Assembly (NCBI GenBank): GCA_945865485.1
Contig: CAMBEC010000005.1
Coordinates: 95,236-159,235, forward strand
DNA length: 64,000 bases
Reading direction: 5' to 3'
Origin: Rickettsia typhi
Lineage (GTDB): Bacteria; Pseudomonadota; Alphaproteobacteria; Rickettsiales; Rickettsiaceae
Below, piece after piece: positions 43,199 through 52,316 of the stretch. Numbering within the stretch: the stretch's first letter is position 1; each line of letters begins with the position of its first letter. Under the pieces are notes generated by a model, which was not told the origin of the DNA, did not search any database, and saw only the letters and a program-made list of their open reading frames with translations. The translations under genes were made by a program, and so were the position numbers.

Positions 43199-43993
43199 AT
43201 GGTTTTAGCGTATATGAAAGACAAAGTCGTTATAATTACAGGCTCAACAAGTGGTATTGGTTTAGGAATTGCTAAGAAATTTGCTAGCAGTGGAGCAAAG
43301 ATTGTTATTAATGGCTTTGCCGAACTTAAACAAGTGAATGAAATAACTCAAGAGCTGAAATCTCTTGGGGCGAATGAGGTATTATTTGATGGAGCTAACC
43401 TATCAAAACCGGAAGAAATTGATTCTATGTTTAAAAATGTTATAAACCAGTTTCAAGCTGTTGATATTCTTGTTAACAACGCTGGGATTCAGTTTGTTTC
43501 TCCGATTGAGGACTTCCCTCCGGAAAAGTGGGAAGCGATAATGAGAGTAGATTTGATAGCGTCATTTTATACTATTAAGAATGCTATACCACATATGAAA
43601 AAGAAAAAATGGGGCAGAATAATTAACATAGCATCAGCACATGCGTTAGTAGCCTCACCATTCAAATCGGCTTATGTTGCTGCAAAACATGGAATGTTAG
43701 GATTGACTAAAACGGTAGCACTTGAAGTTGCAAAAGATAGTATTACTGTTAATGCAATATGTCCAGGATATGTTAAAACTCCTCTTGTGCTTGGTCAAGT
43801 CGCTGATACAGCGAAAGCTCGTGGTATGAGTGAAGAGGAGGTGATTGACAAAATTATTCTTGGCGCTCAAGCAACTAAAAAATTTGTTGAGATAGAAGAG
43901 GTGGCATCACTAGCGTATTATCTGTGTAGCAAGGAGGCTGCTTCAATAACAGGAACTTCGCTTTCAATGGATGGTGGTTGGACGTCGCAGTAG
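43199..43993 (+). CDS. bdhA: 3-hydroxybutyrate dehydrogenase
   Basis: A 264-residue short-chain dehydrogenase. NAD-binding VVIITGSTSGIGLGIAKKFA, NNAGIQ, the catalytic Ser in INIASAHALVASP, Tyr and Lys in SAYVAAKHGMLGLTK, and CPGYVKTPL with the C-terminal SITGTSLSMDGGWTSQ match D-3-hydroxybutyrate dehydrogenases. It oxidises 3-hydroxybutyrate to acetoacetate, linking to ketone-body or polyhydroxybutyrate use. An internal Met at 43214 (MKDKVVIITG) is the more typical start. No polyhydroxybutyrate genes are nearby. Confidence 0.9.
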   Translation: MVLAYMKDKVVIITGSTSGIGLGIAKKFASSGAKIVINGFAELKQVNEITQELKSLGANEVLFDGANLSKPEEIDSMFKNVINQFQAVDILVNNAGIQFVSPIEDFPPEKWEAIMRVDLIASFYTIKNAIPHMKKKKWGRIINIASAHALVASPFKSAYVAAKHGMLGLTKTVALEVAKDSITVNAICPGYVKTPLVLGQVADTAKARGMSEEEVIDKIILGAQATKKFVEIEEVASLAYYLCSKEAASITGTSLSMDGGWTSQ

Positions 43994-44097
43994 AGAAACA
44001 AGTCAGTTTACCTAGAAAGAATTATCTTTACTTTAATGTATATTAATAATATTTTGTTAAACAGTCCCAATCTGGGAATTCTAGCGCATTCGATAAA

Positions 44098-46851
44098 TTG
44101 ATGATTAATATAAAAAAAACACTATTATTTCTGACATGTTTGTTGTTTGTGCAAGCTGCAAAAGCTGTATTGCCAATTAGAATTGAAACAAAAGCTTTTG
44201 GTAAGGACGTTATTTTTGTTTTTTATCATGATAAAGATCAAATAGTTGATTTAAAAGCGACGGGCAATAATGTTACGGCTTCAATAAATATTCCCTCTGA
44301 ATTCAATCTAGTAAATCCAGGTAAATTTAATGAGTTTGCTAGTGGTATTAAATCGACTTCTAATAACCAGAAAATTAACTTTAATGTTAAAGAAGACCTT
44401 GTGTACCAAAGTATTATTAATGGTGAAAAATTAGATGCCATTAAATTCAAAACAAACAAAGTAAAAGAAGAAGACCTATCTACTATAGGTGCTGCAAATA
44501 ATGATCCTGGAGCAATAAAATATTCAAATAGCTCTGGAGAACATGTTCTGTCGTTTAACCTTGGTAATGAAGATAGTAAAGTTGCTGCTTTCTTTAGGGG
44601 TAAGTATATTTGGATTGTGTTTGACCAAAAGAAAGTGTTTTCGTTTAAAGAAGGAGGGGTGTTTAGCAAATTTGAGTTAATTCCAAGCGATAAGGGTACA
44701 GTCATGCGTATGGCAATTGATCCTAGTTTGCACCAGGCGAAAATAGATCAGATAGAATCTGGTTGGAATATTAGAGTTGGAAGTAAAGAGGATAAAAATT
44801 GGCGAGCTCAAAATATATTAACACCAGAGCCTTTAACGGGGCAAGATGGATTCCTTTTAAAAGGTAATTTTGCTAAGAATGAAATTATCACCTTTGAAGA
44901 CCCAGAACTTGGCGATGTTATTAAAACTCTGCCCGTTATTACTGGGGGTAGTAGAGTTTCTGTGCAAAGAGACTCTATTGAGTACAGCCTATTAAGATCA
45001 ATCCAAGGCATTGCGGTAGTGCTACTTAGTGATGAAGTGACAGTAGAAAAAAATCAAGATTCTTTAAAAGTAATCTCGAATACGGCTTTGTCTGAGGATC
45101 ACGTAATTGATGCTAATTTATTTCCATCTCCCATAGATGAATTTATAAAAATGCCTTCTATTTTGCCTTATTTGGATAAAAATCTGAATATTTTGGATTT
45201 TAATCAACAAAAAAGTAGGTTAATTAGTGAAGCTGCGCAGTCCAAAGATAATTCAGAAGCTTTTCTTAGAAACCTTGCTCTTGCTAGGTTCTATTTTATA
45301 CATGAATGGTACCAAGAATCGCTTGATTCATTAAAAATAGCTAAGCAATATTCATCAAATGATTATGAAGCAAATTTGCAAGCTAGGTTTTTAATGGCCG
45401 TAAATTATACTATGATAGGAGAACATTCATCTGCGAAAGATGAATATGATAGCTTACTCACATACCATGATATCCAGAGAGTCTCTGAGATAAATATGTG
45501 GAGTAAATTTAATGAGTTTGCTCTCGGATCTAATCCAAGCTCAATTGGTCTTTTAGAGTTAATGCCTAAAACAATTAACCTGTATTCAGATGATAAATAC
45601 TGGTCAATGGTTTTTGCTGAAATTGAACTAGCATTACTTTCAAATGATTTAAAGCTTTTAGAGAGAATCTTTAAAGAGGTGCGTAGCCCAGCTGAAGGGA
45701 GTCAATACTTCAACAGCTTAAAATATTATAAAGCAAGTTATTATAGAAAAAAAAATCAGCATAATTTAGCAAAGCAGTACTATCGAGAACTAATGGCGCA
45801 AGACTTAGACATGTTCAATAAAGTTCGTGCAGAATTTGATCTAGTCAAGCTTCAAGTAGAGGAAGAAGAAATCACACCTTCTCAAGCAGCAGAATCATTG
45901 GAGAAACTGAGGTTTAGTTGGCGTGGCGATCAACTAGAGTATCAAATTTTGTTACAATTGGCTTCCTATTACCGAGATTCAAGAGATATGCTGAATTCTT
46001 TAAGGACATTTCAGTACGCCCAGACTGCGTTTAGTAATAAAGTAAGTAATTTTTATATTACTTCGGAAATGGCGAGGATTTTTAATGAAGTGTTTCTTCC
46101 TGGTGGTTTAGGCGAAGAGATGGATGATTTTACTATAGTTGCCTTATTTTATGAATTTAAAGAATTAAACCCAATTGGTGAACAAGGAGATGACGTAATT
46201 ATTAGTATTGCAAAAAGATTAGTAAAACTTGATTTGCTTGACAATGCATCTGAACTTTTGCGTCATCAGATTACATATAGGCTACAAGGTGAGAAAAGAG
46301 TGACTAATGCGGATAACTTGGCTGTTATTTTAATGATGGATAAAAAGCCATCTGAAGCAATATTAGTCTTAGATGAGACGGATAAAGATAATGTTAATTT
46401 TAATGAACATCAGTATAGGGTTAGGTTGCGTGCTCAGGCTTTAATTACTCTCGAAAAGTATGATGATGCTTTATTGTACTTAAAGGACGATAACTCTGAA
46501 GACGGAGAAATTATTAGACGTGAAGCTCTATTCCAGGCAAAATATTGGAATAAATATGCTGATCAAATAATGCCTGATTTTGAGGATTTAGTATCTCGAG
46601 TTGGAGATAATATGGATGTAGCGCAAGATATACTGCGCTTAGCAATTTCCTACTACATGATGAACGTTCATGATCAATTAGTTGTAATTTCCAATGCCAT
46701 TGGAGATAAAAATGCTATTCTAAAAAATACTGTAGATCTTTTAATAGCAAGTTCTGGTTCAGTAGATTATAGGAATTTAGATCAGAGCCTTGATATAAAT
46801 CAGATGAAGACTTTGCTTGATAAATATAAGAATCAATTTCTTAGTAAATAG
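44098..46851 (+). CDS. Large exported TPR-repeat protein
   Basis: A 917-residue protein with a Sec signal peptide (TLLFLTCLLFVQAAKA). Residues 26-330 are beta-rich with no family I recognise (PIRIETKAFGKDVIFVFYHD). From about 375 on it is an alpha-solenoid of TPR-like units (LARFYFIHEWYQESLDSLKI; YYKASYYRKKNQHNLAKQYY; ILLQLASYYRDSRDMLNSLR). It is probably a periplasmic scaffold. Similar large TPR proteins are conserved in Rickettsiales without known function. It stands alone between bdhA and ftsY, with a 405-bp repeat-bearing gap downstream. Confidence 0.75.
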   Translation: MMINIKKTLLFLTCLLFVQAAKAVLPIRIETKAFGKDVIFVFYHDKDQIVDLKATGNNVTASINIPSEFNLVNPGKFNEFASGIKSTSNNQKINFNVKEDLVYQSIINGEKLDAIKFKTNKVKEEDLSTIGAANNDPGAIKYSNSSGEHVLSFNLGNEDSKVAAFFRGKYIWIVFDQKKVFSFKEGGVFSKFELIPSDKGTVMRMAIDPSLHQAKIDQIESGWNIRVGSKEDKNWRAQNILTPEPLTGQDGFLLKGNFAKNEIITFEDPELGDVIKTLPVITGGSRVSVQRDSIEYSLLRSIQGIAVVLLSDEVTVEKNQDSLKVISNTALSEDHVIDANLFPSPIDEFIKMPSILPYLDKNLNILDFNQQKSRLISEAAQSKDNSEAFLRNLALARFYFIHEWYQESLDSLKIAKQYSSNDYEANLQARFLMAVNYTMIGEHSSAKDEYDSLLTYHDIQRVSEINMWSKFNEFALGSNPSSIGLLELMPKTINLYSDDKYWSMVFAEIELALLSNDLKLLERIFKEVRSPAEGSQYFNSLKYYKASYYRKKNQHNLAKQYYRELMAQDLDMFNKVRAEFDLVKLQVEEEEITPSQAAESLEKLRFSWRGDQLEYQILLQLASYYRDSRDMLNSLRTFQYAQTAFSNKVSNFYITSEMARIFNEVFLPGGLGEEMDDFTIVALFYEFKELNPIGEQGDDVIISIAKRLVKLDLLDNASELLRHQITYRLQGEKRVTNADNLAVILMMDKKPSEAILVLDETDKDNVNFNEHQYRVRLRAQALITLEKYDDALLYLKDDNSEDGEIIRREALFQAKYWNKYADQIMPDFEDLVSRVGDNMDVAQDILRLAISYYMMNVHDQLVVISNAIGDKNAILKNTVDLLIASSGSVDYRNLDQSLDINQMKTLLDKYKNQFLSK

Positions 46852-47256
46852 TAGTATTGATACTAAGCTGATGATTTTTAGTCATAAGGAAAAATAAGAT
46901 CGTTACCCTGGGCTTGTTAATTCTCTAATGTTGTGAATAAAATTAAGTGTTTTGTTGGCGGTGGTTAAAGTCGAAGCCTCGCAAGACTTAAGGATTGTGC
47001 TGAACTTAGATGTGTTTTTACATGCTTTTCAGTTGAGGATCTTGATAAAGGAAAGTAAGATAACAGTCATACCGGATTTGATCCTGTATCTCATGCAGCG
47101 AAAGAGATGCTGAATCAAGTTCAGCATGACGAATTGCCTGTCTTGAGAGACCAGATAAGTCCGGTATGATGATTTTAAGTTTACCCTAAGCTTAACTTAA
47201 AGATACGTGAAACCCATCAAGTGCAAGATAATGCTATTATTTAAAAAAACAAAAAT
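46852..47256. other. Gene-free stretch between TPR gene and ftsY
   Basis: These 405 bp contain no gene that I would accept. The right half carries a palindromic repeat (separate entry). The left half is AT-rich with no clear structure. The ftsY promoter probably lies in the last 80 bp. Confidence 0.5.
47060..47170. repeat. Palindromic intergenic repeat with 10-bp terminal arms
   Basis: TCATACCGGA (47067-47076) and TCCGGTATGA (47160-47169) are perfect inverted arms. Between them is a family core, ATCCTGTATCTCATGCAGCG and GAGATGCTGAATCAAGTTCA followed by GCATGAC. It is the same type as the elements at 20, 32 and 42 kb but with the hairpins in a different order. Confidence 0.65.
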
Positions 47257-48180
47257 ATGACCGGATTTTTTAGTAAATTAAAAGCTGCGCTTAGTAAAAC
47301 TTCTAGTAAGATTGGAAGTGGTATTGAGCATTTATTCATTAAGAAAAAGCTGGATGATAGTGCTCTTGAAGAGCTTGAAGATTTACTATTATTTGCTGAT
47401 ATTGGAACTAGTGTATCAAGCTCAATTATTACCTCTCTTAGAAAACACAAGTTTGATAAGGAAGTAACCTCCGAAGAGATCAAAAATGATTTAAGTGGAA
47501 TTATTGAAGAGATTTTAAGCCAGCAAGATCATAGCTTTAAACTAGAAGATGGTAAACTGAATATAGTATTAGTTTGTGGTGTTAACGGTAATGGAAAGAC
47601 TACAACAATTGGTAAAATGGCAGCCAATAGTTTTGCTCAGGGGAAAAAAGTAGCCATAGCTGCTTGCGATACATTCAGAGCCGCTGCAGTTGAGCAGATT
47701 GAAAAATGGGCACAAAGATCAGGAGCTATTTTATATAAAGGTGAGAGTAAGGCTGACCCAGCTAGTGTGGCACATATGGCCGTTACAGAGTCATTGAGTA
47801 ATGGTACTGATATTTTATTTATTGATACAGCAGGTAGACTTCATAACCACAAAAATTTGATGGAAGAGCTTGCGAAAATTATACGAGTGATTAAAAAAAT
47901 AGATGAAAATGCTCCTCACCATTCTTTATTAGTTATTGATGGTACTACTGGCCAAAATGCTGCAACACAAGTTGAACAATTTAAGCTTATAACGAATATT
48001 TCTGGTTTAGTTATTACTAAGCTAGATGGAACTGCTAAGGCTGGTGCCGTTGTTGGTATAGTAAAGAGATTTGCTCTTCCAGTGCATTTTATAGGAGTCG
48101 GTGAATCAATAGACGATCTTAAGCAATTCTCGCCTAAAGACTTTTCAAGAGCGCTAGTTGGACTTGAGATGAATCAGTAG
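47257..48180 (+). CDS. ftsY: Signal recognition particle receptor FtsY
   Basis: A 307-residue SRP-family GTPase: the helical N domain (about 1-95), then G1 GVNGNGKTTTIGKMA, DTFRAAAVEQIEKWA, G3 DTAGRLHN, G4 TKLDGTAKAG and the C-terminal GVGESIDDLKQFSPKDFSRA. The acidic A domain of E. coli FtsY is absent, as is normal in Rickettsiales. It docks SRP-ribosome complexes at the membrane. It is followed by a strong hairpin. Confidence 0.96.
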   Translation: MTGFFSKLKAALSKTSSKIGSGIEHLFIKKKLDDSALEELEDLLLFADIGTSVSSSIITSLRKHKFDKEVTSEEIKNDLSGIIEEILSQQDHSFKLEDGKLNIVLVCGVNGNGKTTTIGKMAANSFAQGKKVAIAACDTFRAAAVEQIEKWAQRSGAILYKGESKADPASVAHMAVTESLSNGTDILFIDTAGRLHNHKNLMEELAKIIRVIKKIDENAPHHSLLVIDGTTGQNAATQVEQFKLITNISGLVITKLDGTAKAGAVVGIVKRFALPVHFIGVGESIDDLKQFSPKDFSRALVGLEMNQ

Positions 48181-48189
48181 CTGCTAACT

Positions 48190-48229
48190 TTAAGATATTT
48201 CAGGTAAAACATTACCTGAAATATCTTAA
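48190..48229. terminator. 18-bp perfect hairpin after ftsY
   Basis: The stem TTAAGATATTTCAGGTAA pairs perfectly with the sequence 48212-48229 across a 4-base AACA loop, starting 9 bp after the ftsY stop. There is no clear T-tract on either strand, so it may be a processing or protective hairpin or a bidirectional terminator for ftsY and the converging 156-residue gene. Confidence 0.6.
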
Positions 48230-48247
48230 TAAATTCAAGAGATAGTA

Positions 48248-48718
48248 TTATTCAATGGAATGTGATTCTGCACCCGCAAGGTCAACATTATCATCGCCAG
48301 TAAGTAGTTCGCTTATTTCTAGGCTATCTGAACTTTTATGCTCTACCTTAGCGTCTTCTATAAGTTTAGAAGGAACAACTTTTTTTAACGTAATAAGCCC
48401 GCCAAGTGCTTCTGCACCACCTCTACCTAATATTTCAGATGTTTTGTTTGGTAAGCCAGTACGTGTCGCACTAAACTGGCTGCTTGCAAAATCTGTATCT
48501 ATGTCTTCTATGTGTATCTTTTGTTCTCTTGTATGGATTTTACTACCGTCAGTTTTTTCTTCATCAGTTGATTTGTTGAATATATCCACGCTGGTCTTGT
48601 CGTCGCTCATTGCTACTGATGACTTCTTAACATGTACAAGAGTGGCTATTGAAGTTGCTCCAGAAATAAGTGATATTACTCCAGCTACAATAGCTATAAC
48701 TAATATTTCTACACCCAT
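48248..48718 (-). CDS. Hypothetical single-span membrane protein
   Basis: A 156-residue protein. An N-terminal hydrophobic helix (EILVIAIVAGVISLISGATS) is followed by a long hydrophilic, Ser/Asp/Glu-rich region (SVAMSDDKTSVDIFNKSTDE; VEHKSSDSLEISELLTGDDN). AGAGGT six bases before the ATG is a good ribosome site. The opposite strand is open over nearly the same length, but its product is Ser-rich nonsense and it lacks such a site. No family is recognised. It could be a surface or secreted protein; this is a guess from composition. Confidence 0.6.
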   Translation of the reverse strand: MGVEILVIAIVAGVISLISGATSIATLVHVKKSSVAMSDDKTSVDIFNKSTDEEKTDGSKIHTREQKIHIEDIDTDFASSQFSATRTGLPNKTSEILGRGGAEALGGLITLKKVVPSKLIEDAKVEHKSSDSLEISELLTGDDNVDLAGAESHSIE

Positions 48719-48900
48719 AAGATACCTCTGATTTGATTACTTTATCACCGTACTAATTAAGGAGAATTTATTTACATACCCCTTAACTACTATCAAACCA
48801 TTAATAAATTAATAATGCATTAATTTATTAGAATTAAATAATAATAAGGATGTTTACTACTAGGTAAAGCTTAACATAGGGTTGAATAATTATGAGTAAC

Positions 48901-50511
48901 CTAAATTCTAGGTAGAGGAGATTGCTTATACAAGTTGGTTATAGGAAACCTTCTTTCTTTTTCAAAATTTCTTTTAGAGATCTTAACCCCTGGGGCTGAT
49001 TGTTTTCTTTTGAATTCTGCTTTTCTAACCATTTTTACGATGCGTTGTACTAGTTCCGAGTCGTATTTTTTTGAAAGCTCATATTGATCCAAGTTATTTT
49101 CTATATGGTCTTCAATAATTCTATCTAATATTGGATACTCTGGTAGAGAATCTGAATCTTTTTGGCCTGAAGCAAGTTCTGCAGTTGGAGCTTTTGTGAT
49201 TACTCGCTGTGGTATAACGTTCATCGTTTTATTGATATGTCTGACCAGTTCATAAAGCTCTGTCTTATAGATATCTTTAATTGGGTTGAAAGCCCCGTTC
49301 ATGTCTCCATATATTGTGGCATATCCTGTCGCGTATTCAGATTTATTTCCGGTTGTAATTAAGAGAGAACCTGTTTCATTAGCTTTGGCCATGAGGATTG
49401 TTCCTCTAATCCTTGATTGCAAGTTTTGAAAAGTAATCGAGCTTTCCTTTATTGGAATATCTTTATCTAGGGTTAATAAAAATGATTCAAAAATTTTACT
49501 TATATCAATTGATTTGAATATTATATTTAGGTTATTTGCGATATTTTCTGCATCTTCAACACTCTCTTTAGAAGTGAATTTGGATGGTAACATGTAGGAG
49601 GTTACATTTTCCTTACCCAGAGCTTTTTGAGCAATAACGGCAACTAAGGCAGAGTCAATTCCTCCAGATAAGCCAAGAATAACTTTAGTAAAGCCATTGC
49701 CAAGAACATAGTCACGCAAACCAAGTACCATAGCATCAAATATTTCATCATAGATATTTAAGTTTAAATCATAAGTTGTTGTGCAGCGAAACTTATTATC
49801 AACTATTTCTACAAGTTGTTGGTCTGTCTCAAAAGCTTTACCAATCACTTTTACTTCACCATCATAGCAAAATGATCTACCATCAAAAACAATACCATCA
49901 TGACCTAAGGCTTGGTTACAGTAAATGATTGGTACTTGGGTCTCATTAAACCTTTGTTTTACGATACTTACTCTCTCTTGCATTTTACCTTTTTCATAAG
50001 GAGAGCCATTTGGTACAAGAAATAGCTCTGCCCCTTGTTCTTTTAAATTGTTACATACTTTGTTAAACCAAATGTCTTCACATATAGGAATGCCAATTTT
50101 TTTGTCATTAATTATAATGATTGATGGTATCCCGTTAGTAAAATATCTTTTTTCATCAAATATGCCATAATTTGGTAACTCGTGCTTATAGGTTAGTCCA
50201 ATAACTTTGCCGTGTTTGGCAGCAATTACTCCATTATAAAGTAAGCCATTTTGTTCCAATATCGGAGTGGGGAGGAGTAAGCAAGTATGTTCTGTTATAG
50301 AAATAAGCCTGGTCACCTTAATTTGTATATCTTCTAAAAAATTTTTCTGGGTAAACATATCCTCTGCAAAATATCCAGAGATTGCTAATTCAGGAAATAA
50401 ACATATATCAGCATTTAAATTTAAAGCCCTTTGGTAGTGCCTTAAAATGGAATTATAATTTTCTTCAAGATCGCCAATTCTAGGTTTTGTCTGGCAAACG
50501 ACTATTTTCAT
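48901..50511 (-). CDS. nadE: Glutamine-dependent NAD+ synthetase
   Basis: A 536-residue two-domain enzyme. The N-terminal nitrilase-type glutaminase has the Glu in LFPELAISGY, Lys in YKHELPNYG and the nucleophile Cys in GIPICEDIW. The C-terminal synthetase has the PP-loop LGLSGGIDSALVA, TTGNKSEYATGYATIYGDMN and KAPTAELASGQKDSDSLPEY. It amidates nicotinate adenine dinucleotide to NAD+ with glutamine. Its presence suggests at least the last step of NAD synthesis is kept. It stands alone. Length and motifs are normal. Confidence 0.95.
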   Translation of the reverse strand: MKIVVCQTKPRIGDLEENYNSILRHYQRALNLNADICLFPELAISGYFAEDMFTQKNFLEDIQIKVTRLISITEHTCLLLPTPILEQNGLLYNGVIAAKHGKVIGLTYKHELPNYGIFDEKRYFTNGIPSIIIINDKKIGIPICEDIWFNKVCNNLKEQGAELFLVPNGSPYEKGKMQERVSIVKQRFNETQVPIIYCNQALGHDGIVFDGRSFCYDGEVKVIGKAFETDQQLVEIVDNKFRCTTTYDLNLNIYDEIFDAMVLGLRDYVLGNGFTKVILGLSGGIDSALVAVIAQKALGKENVTSYMLPSKFTSKESVEDAENIANNLNIIFKSIDISKIFESFLLTLDKDIPIKESSITFQNLQSRIRGTILMAKANETGSLLITTGNKSEYATGYATIYGDMNGAFNPIKDIYKTELYELVRHINKTMNVIPQRVITKAPTAELASGQKDSDSLPEYPILDRIIEDHIENNLDQYELSKKYDSELVQRIVKMVRKAEFKRKQSAPGVKISKRNFEKERRFPITNLYKQSPLPRI

Positions 50512-50658
50512 ATTATCCTTAACTAAATATGCATATTGGCATTATGTACCACATAATACAATATAGTTTGTTATTAGGTCTATATTTATCTTGTAAGTAA
50601 AGAGGGTAAGTTAAATAATCTTTAATAATTAGTTGATATGATCCAAAAAAATAAATGA

Positions 50659-51648
50659 TTGAAACTGATGAAAAACCTATTACTAATCATATTTTTATCC
50701 TTGCTGACATCAACAGTGAGAGCGGATTCTGGTGATAACCTTTTATTCCCACTTGATTGTGAATTAGGGAAATCATGCTGGATTTCTAATCTTCCAAGAC
50801 ATCATTTACACGGTAAGCAGCTTGATTTTAGGTGTGGGCCAATTACATACGAATACAACGATGGAACGGATATTGCGCTTAAGGATATTAAGCAGATGCA
50901 AGAAGGAGTATCAGTTATTGCTCCTATTAGCGGTATTGTCGAATTTAAAAGAGATGGAGTCGCTGATATCAATGTAAAAAGCACTGATCGTAAATCACTA
51001 GAGGGTAGGGAGTGTGGCAATGAAGTTATAATCTCAAATGATGAAATGCAAGTACGGTTATGCCACCTTAAAAATAAATCTATTCATGTGAATGTGGGAG
51101 ATAAAATAAATCTTGGCGATGTAGTGGGAGAGGTTGGTTTATCCGGTTTAACAGAGTATCCTCATTTGCATATGAGCCTTCACGATAAATCTGATACCTT
51201 AGTAAGAGAAATAGATCCTTTTTATGGTTCTCAACCTGATTGTGGTTTGCAGCCAGAGTCGCTTTGGTCTAATCCAGAGAATATGGAAAAACATGCAACA
51301 ACTGGAATTGTCTATAATTATGGATTCGCATTCGAAAAGATTACCGCAGAAAGGGTTATGTCTGGAGACTATCTTCGTGCACAACCGGAATATCCCGAAG
51401 AATTTATTGCATTCGTTGAAATTTTTTCTGTAAATAAGGGGGATAAATTAACAATTTCAATTTTAGATAGTGGTAATAACATTTTTGCAAAAAGAGAGCA
51501 TGAGTTTGGTAAGTATCAAGCTAGGTATTTTCTTTTTGCTAGCAAAAATCTTAGAGGAGAGAAATTACGCGGTGAGTATCATTTAGTGATAAAATACAAA
51601 CACTTAGGCGGTAAAGAGGATGAATTTAGGTCTAGTATAAAATTGTAA
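50659..51648 (+). CDS. M23-like periplasmic protein missing one zinc ligand
   Basis: A 329-residue exported protein (signal NLLLIIFLSLLTSTVRA). Residues 30-195 are an M23 (LytM) domain of the alphaproteobacterial type: YEYNDGTDIALKDIKQM, VIAPISGIVEF, GNEVIISND, VGDVV-like GEVGLSGLTEYPHLHMSL. The second motif HLH is intact, but the first zinc motif reads NDGTD where HxxxD is expected, so the first His is Asn. It may thus be a non-catalytic LytM regulator, like EnvC or NlpD, or a weak enzyme. Residues 200-329 form an unassigned beta-rich domain. Confidence 0.82.
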   Translation: MKLMKNLLLIIFLSLLTSTVRADSGDNLLFPLDCELGKSCWISNLPRHHLHGKQLDFRCGPITYEYNDGTDIALKDIKQMQEGVSVIAPISGIVEFKRDGVADINVKSTDRKSLEGRECGNEVIISNDEMQVRLCHLKNKSIHVNVGDKINLGDVVGEVGLSGLTEYPHLHMSLHDKSDTLVREIDPFYGSQPDCGLQPESLWSNPENMEKHATTGIVYNYGFAFEKITAERVMSGDYLRAQPEYPEEFIAFVEIFSVNKGDKLTISILDSGNNIFAKREHEFGKYQARYFLFASKNLRGEKLRGEYHLVIKYKHLGGKEDEFRSSIKL

Positions 51649-51679
51649 CTAGCTCTACTGTGGATTTTAATAAAACAGC

Positions 51680-52105
51680 TTATGGCTTCTTACTGTTGTC
51701 GAGATGCCGTTTGATTTGTGGTGGCATATAATTTTCATCATGTTTGGCAAGTAATTTTATTGCTACAAAAGATTTTGGTAATTTAAAGTTTCCTTCTGCT
51801 ACAATGCCTTGTCCTTCACGGAAAAGAGCAGGCAGAATACCTTGATAAATAATTTCTAATTCCTCTGAATAGTCGGTGATAATAAAACGTATTTTATTAT
51901 CTGTTTCTCTTGTAATAGATCCATTTTTAACTATACCACCAACTCTTACTTTGCCACGGTTGTTTTCAATCTTAGAAATCTCGGAAGGAGGATAAAAGAA
52001 CACTATGTTATCATTCAGGTTTGAAAGAATAAAGTATACTCCTATTGAACAGAGAGATAGCATTAAGAATATTACAAGTATCCTATTTCTTTTTTTGTGG
52101 TTCAC
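51680..52105 (-). CDS. ccmE: Cytochrome c maturation protein CcmE
   Basis: A 141-residue heme chaperone: an N-terminal membrane anchor (ILVIFLMLSLCSIGVYFIL), a beta-barrel OB domain (VRVGGIVKNGSITRETDN, ILPALFREGQGIVAEGNF) and the heme-binding His in LLAKHDENYMPP. It accepts heme from CcmC and gives it to the CcmF/H ligase for c-type cytochromes. The start overlaps a small ccmD-like gene. Other ccm genes lie outside the window. Confidence 0.95.
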   Translation of the reverse strand: MNHKKRNRILVIFLMLSLCSIGVYFILSNLNDNIVFFYPPSEISKIENNRGKVRVGGIVKNGSITRETDNKIRFIITDYSEELEIIYQGILPALFREGQGIVAEGNFKLPKSFVAIKLLAKHDENYMPPQIKRHLDNSKKP

Positions 52106-52193
52106 CAGTTTTGAAATCTATAATGGTCTTTATTAAAACAAAAGCTAATATTGTAAATGTAAAACAATATGCGCCTAGCAAATAACTATTCAT
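52083..52193 (-). CDS. ccmD: CcmD-like heme exporter small subunit
   Basis: A 36-residue protein: MNSYLLGAYCFTFTILAFVL and a basic tail ending EPQKKK. One membrane helix with a positively charged cytoplasmic tail, the size (36 residues) and a 23-bp overlap with the ccmE start are all as expected for CcmD, which holds CcmC and CcmE together. Small size means homology cannot be proven by eye; the position is the main evidence. Confidence 0.7.
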   Translation of the reverse strand: MNSYLLGAYCFTFTILAFVLIKTIIDFKTGEPQKKK

Positions 52194-52316
52194 AAATACC
52201 TAAATTATAAGTTATTATACCATCAAATTTTGAACTTTAGAGCACAGACTGCAAAACATATTAAATGAGAGCACAACCGAGATCTACAAAATTCATATAA
52301 ATTTTAAGAAATGGTA

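Noticed and set aside
48255..48731. 158-codon plus-strand frame opposite the 156-residue hypothetical protein
   Set aside because: The product is Ser-rich with no family signal, and the minus-strand frame has a good AGAGGT ribosome site and a sensible N-terminal helix.
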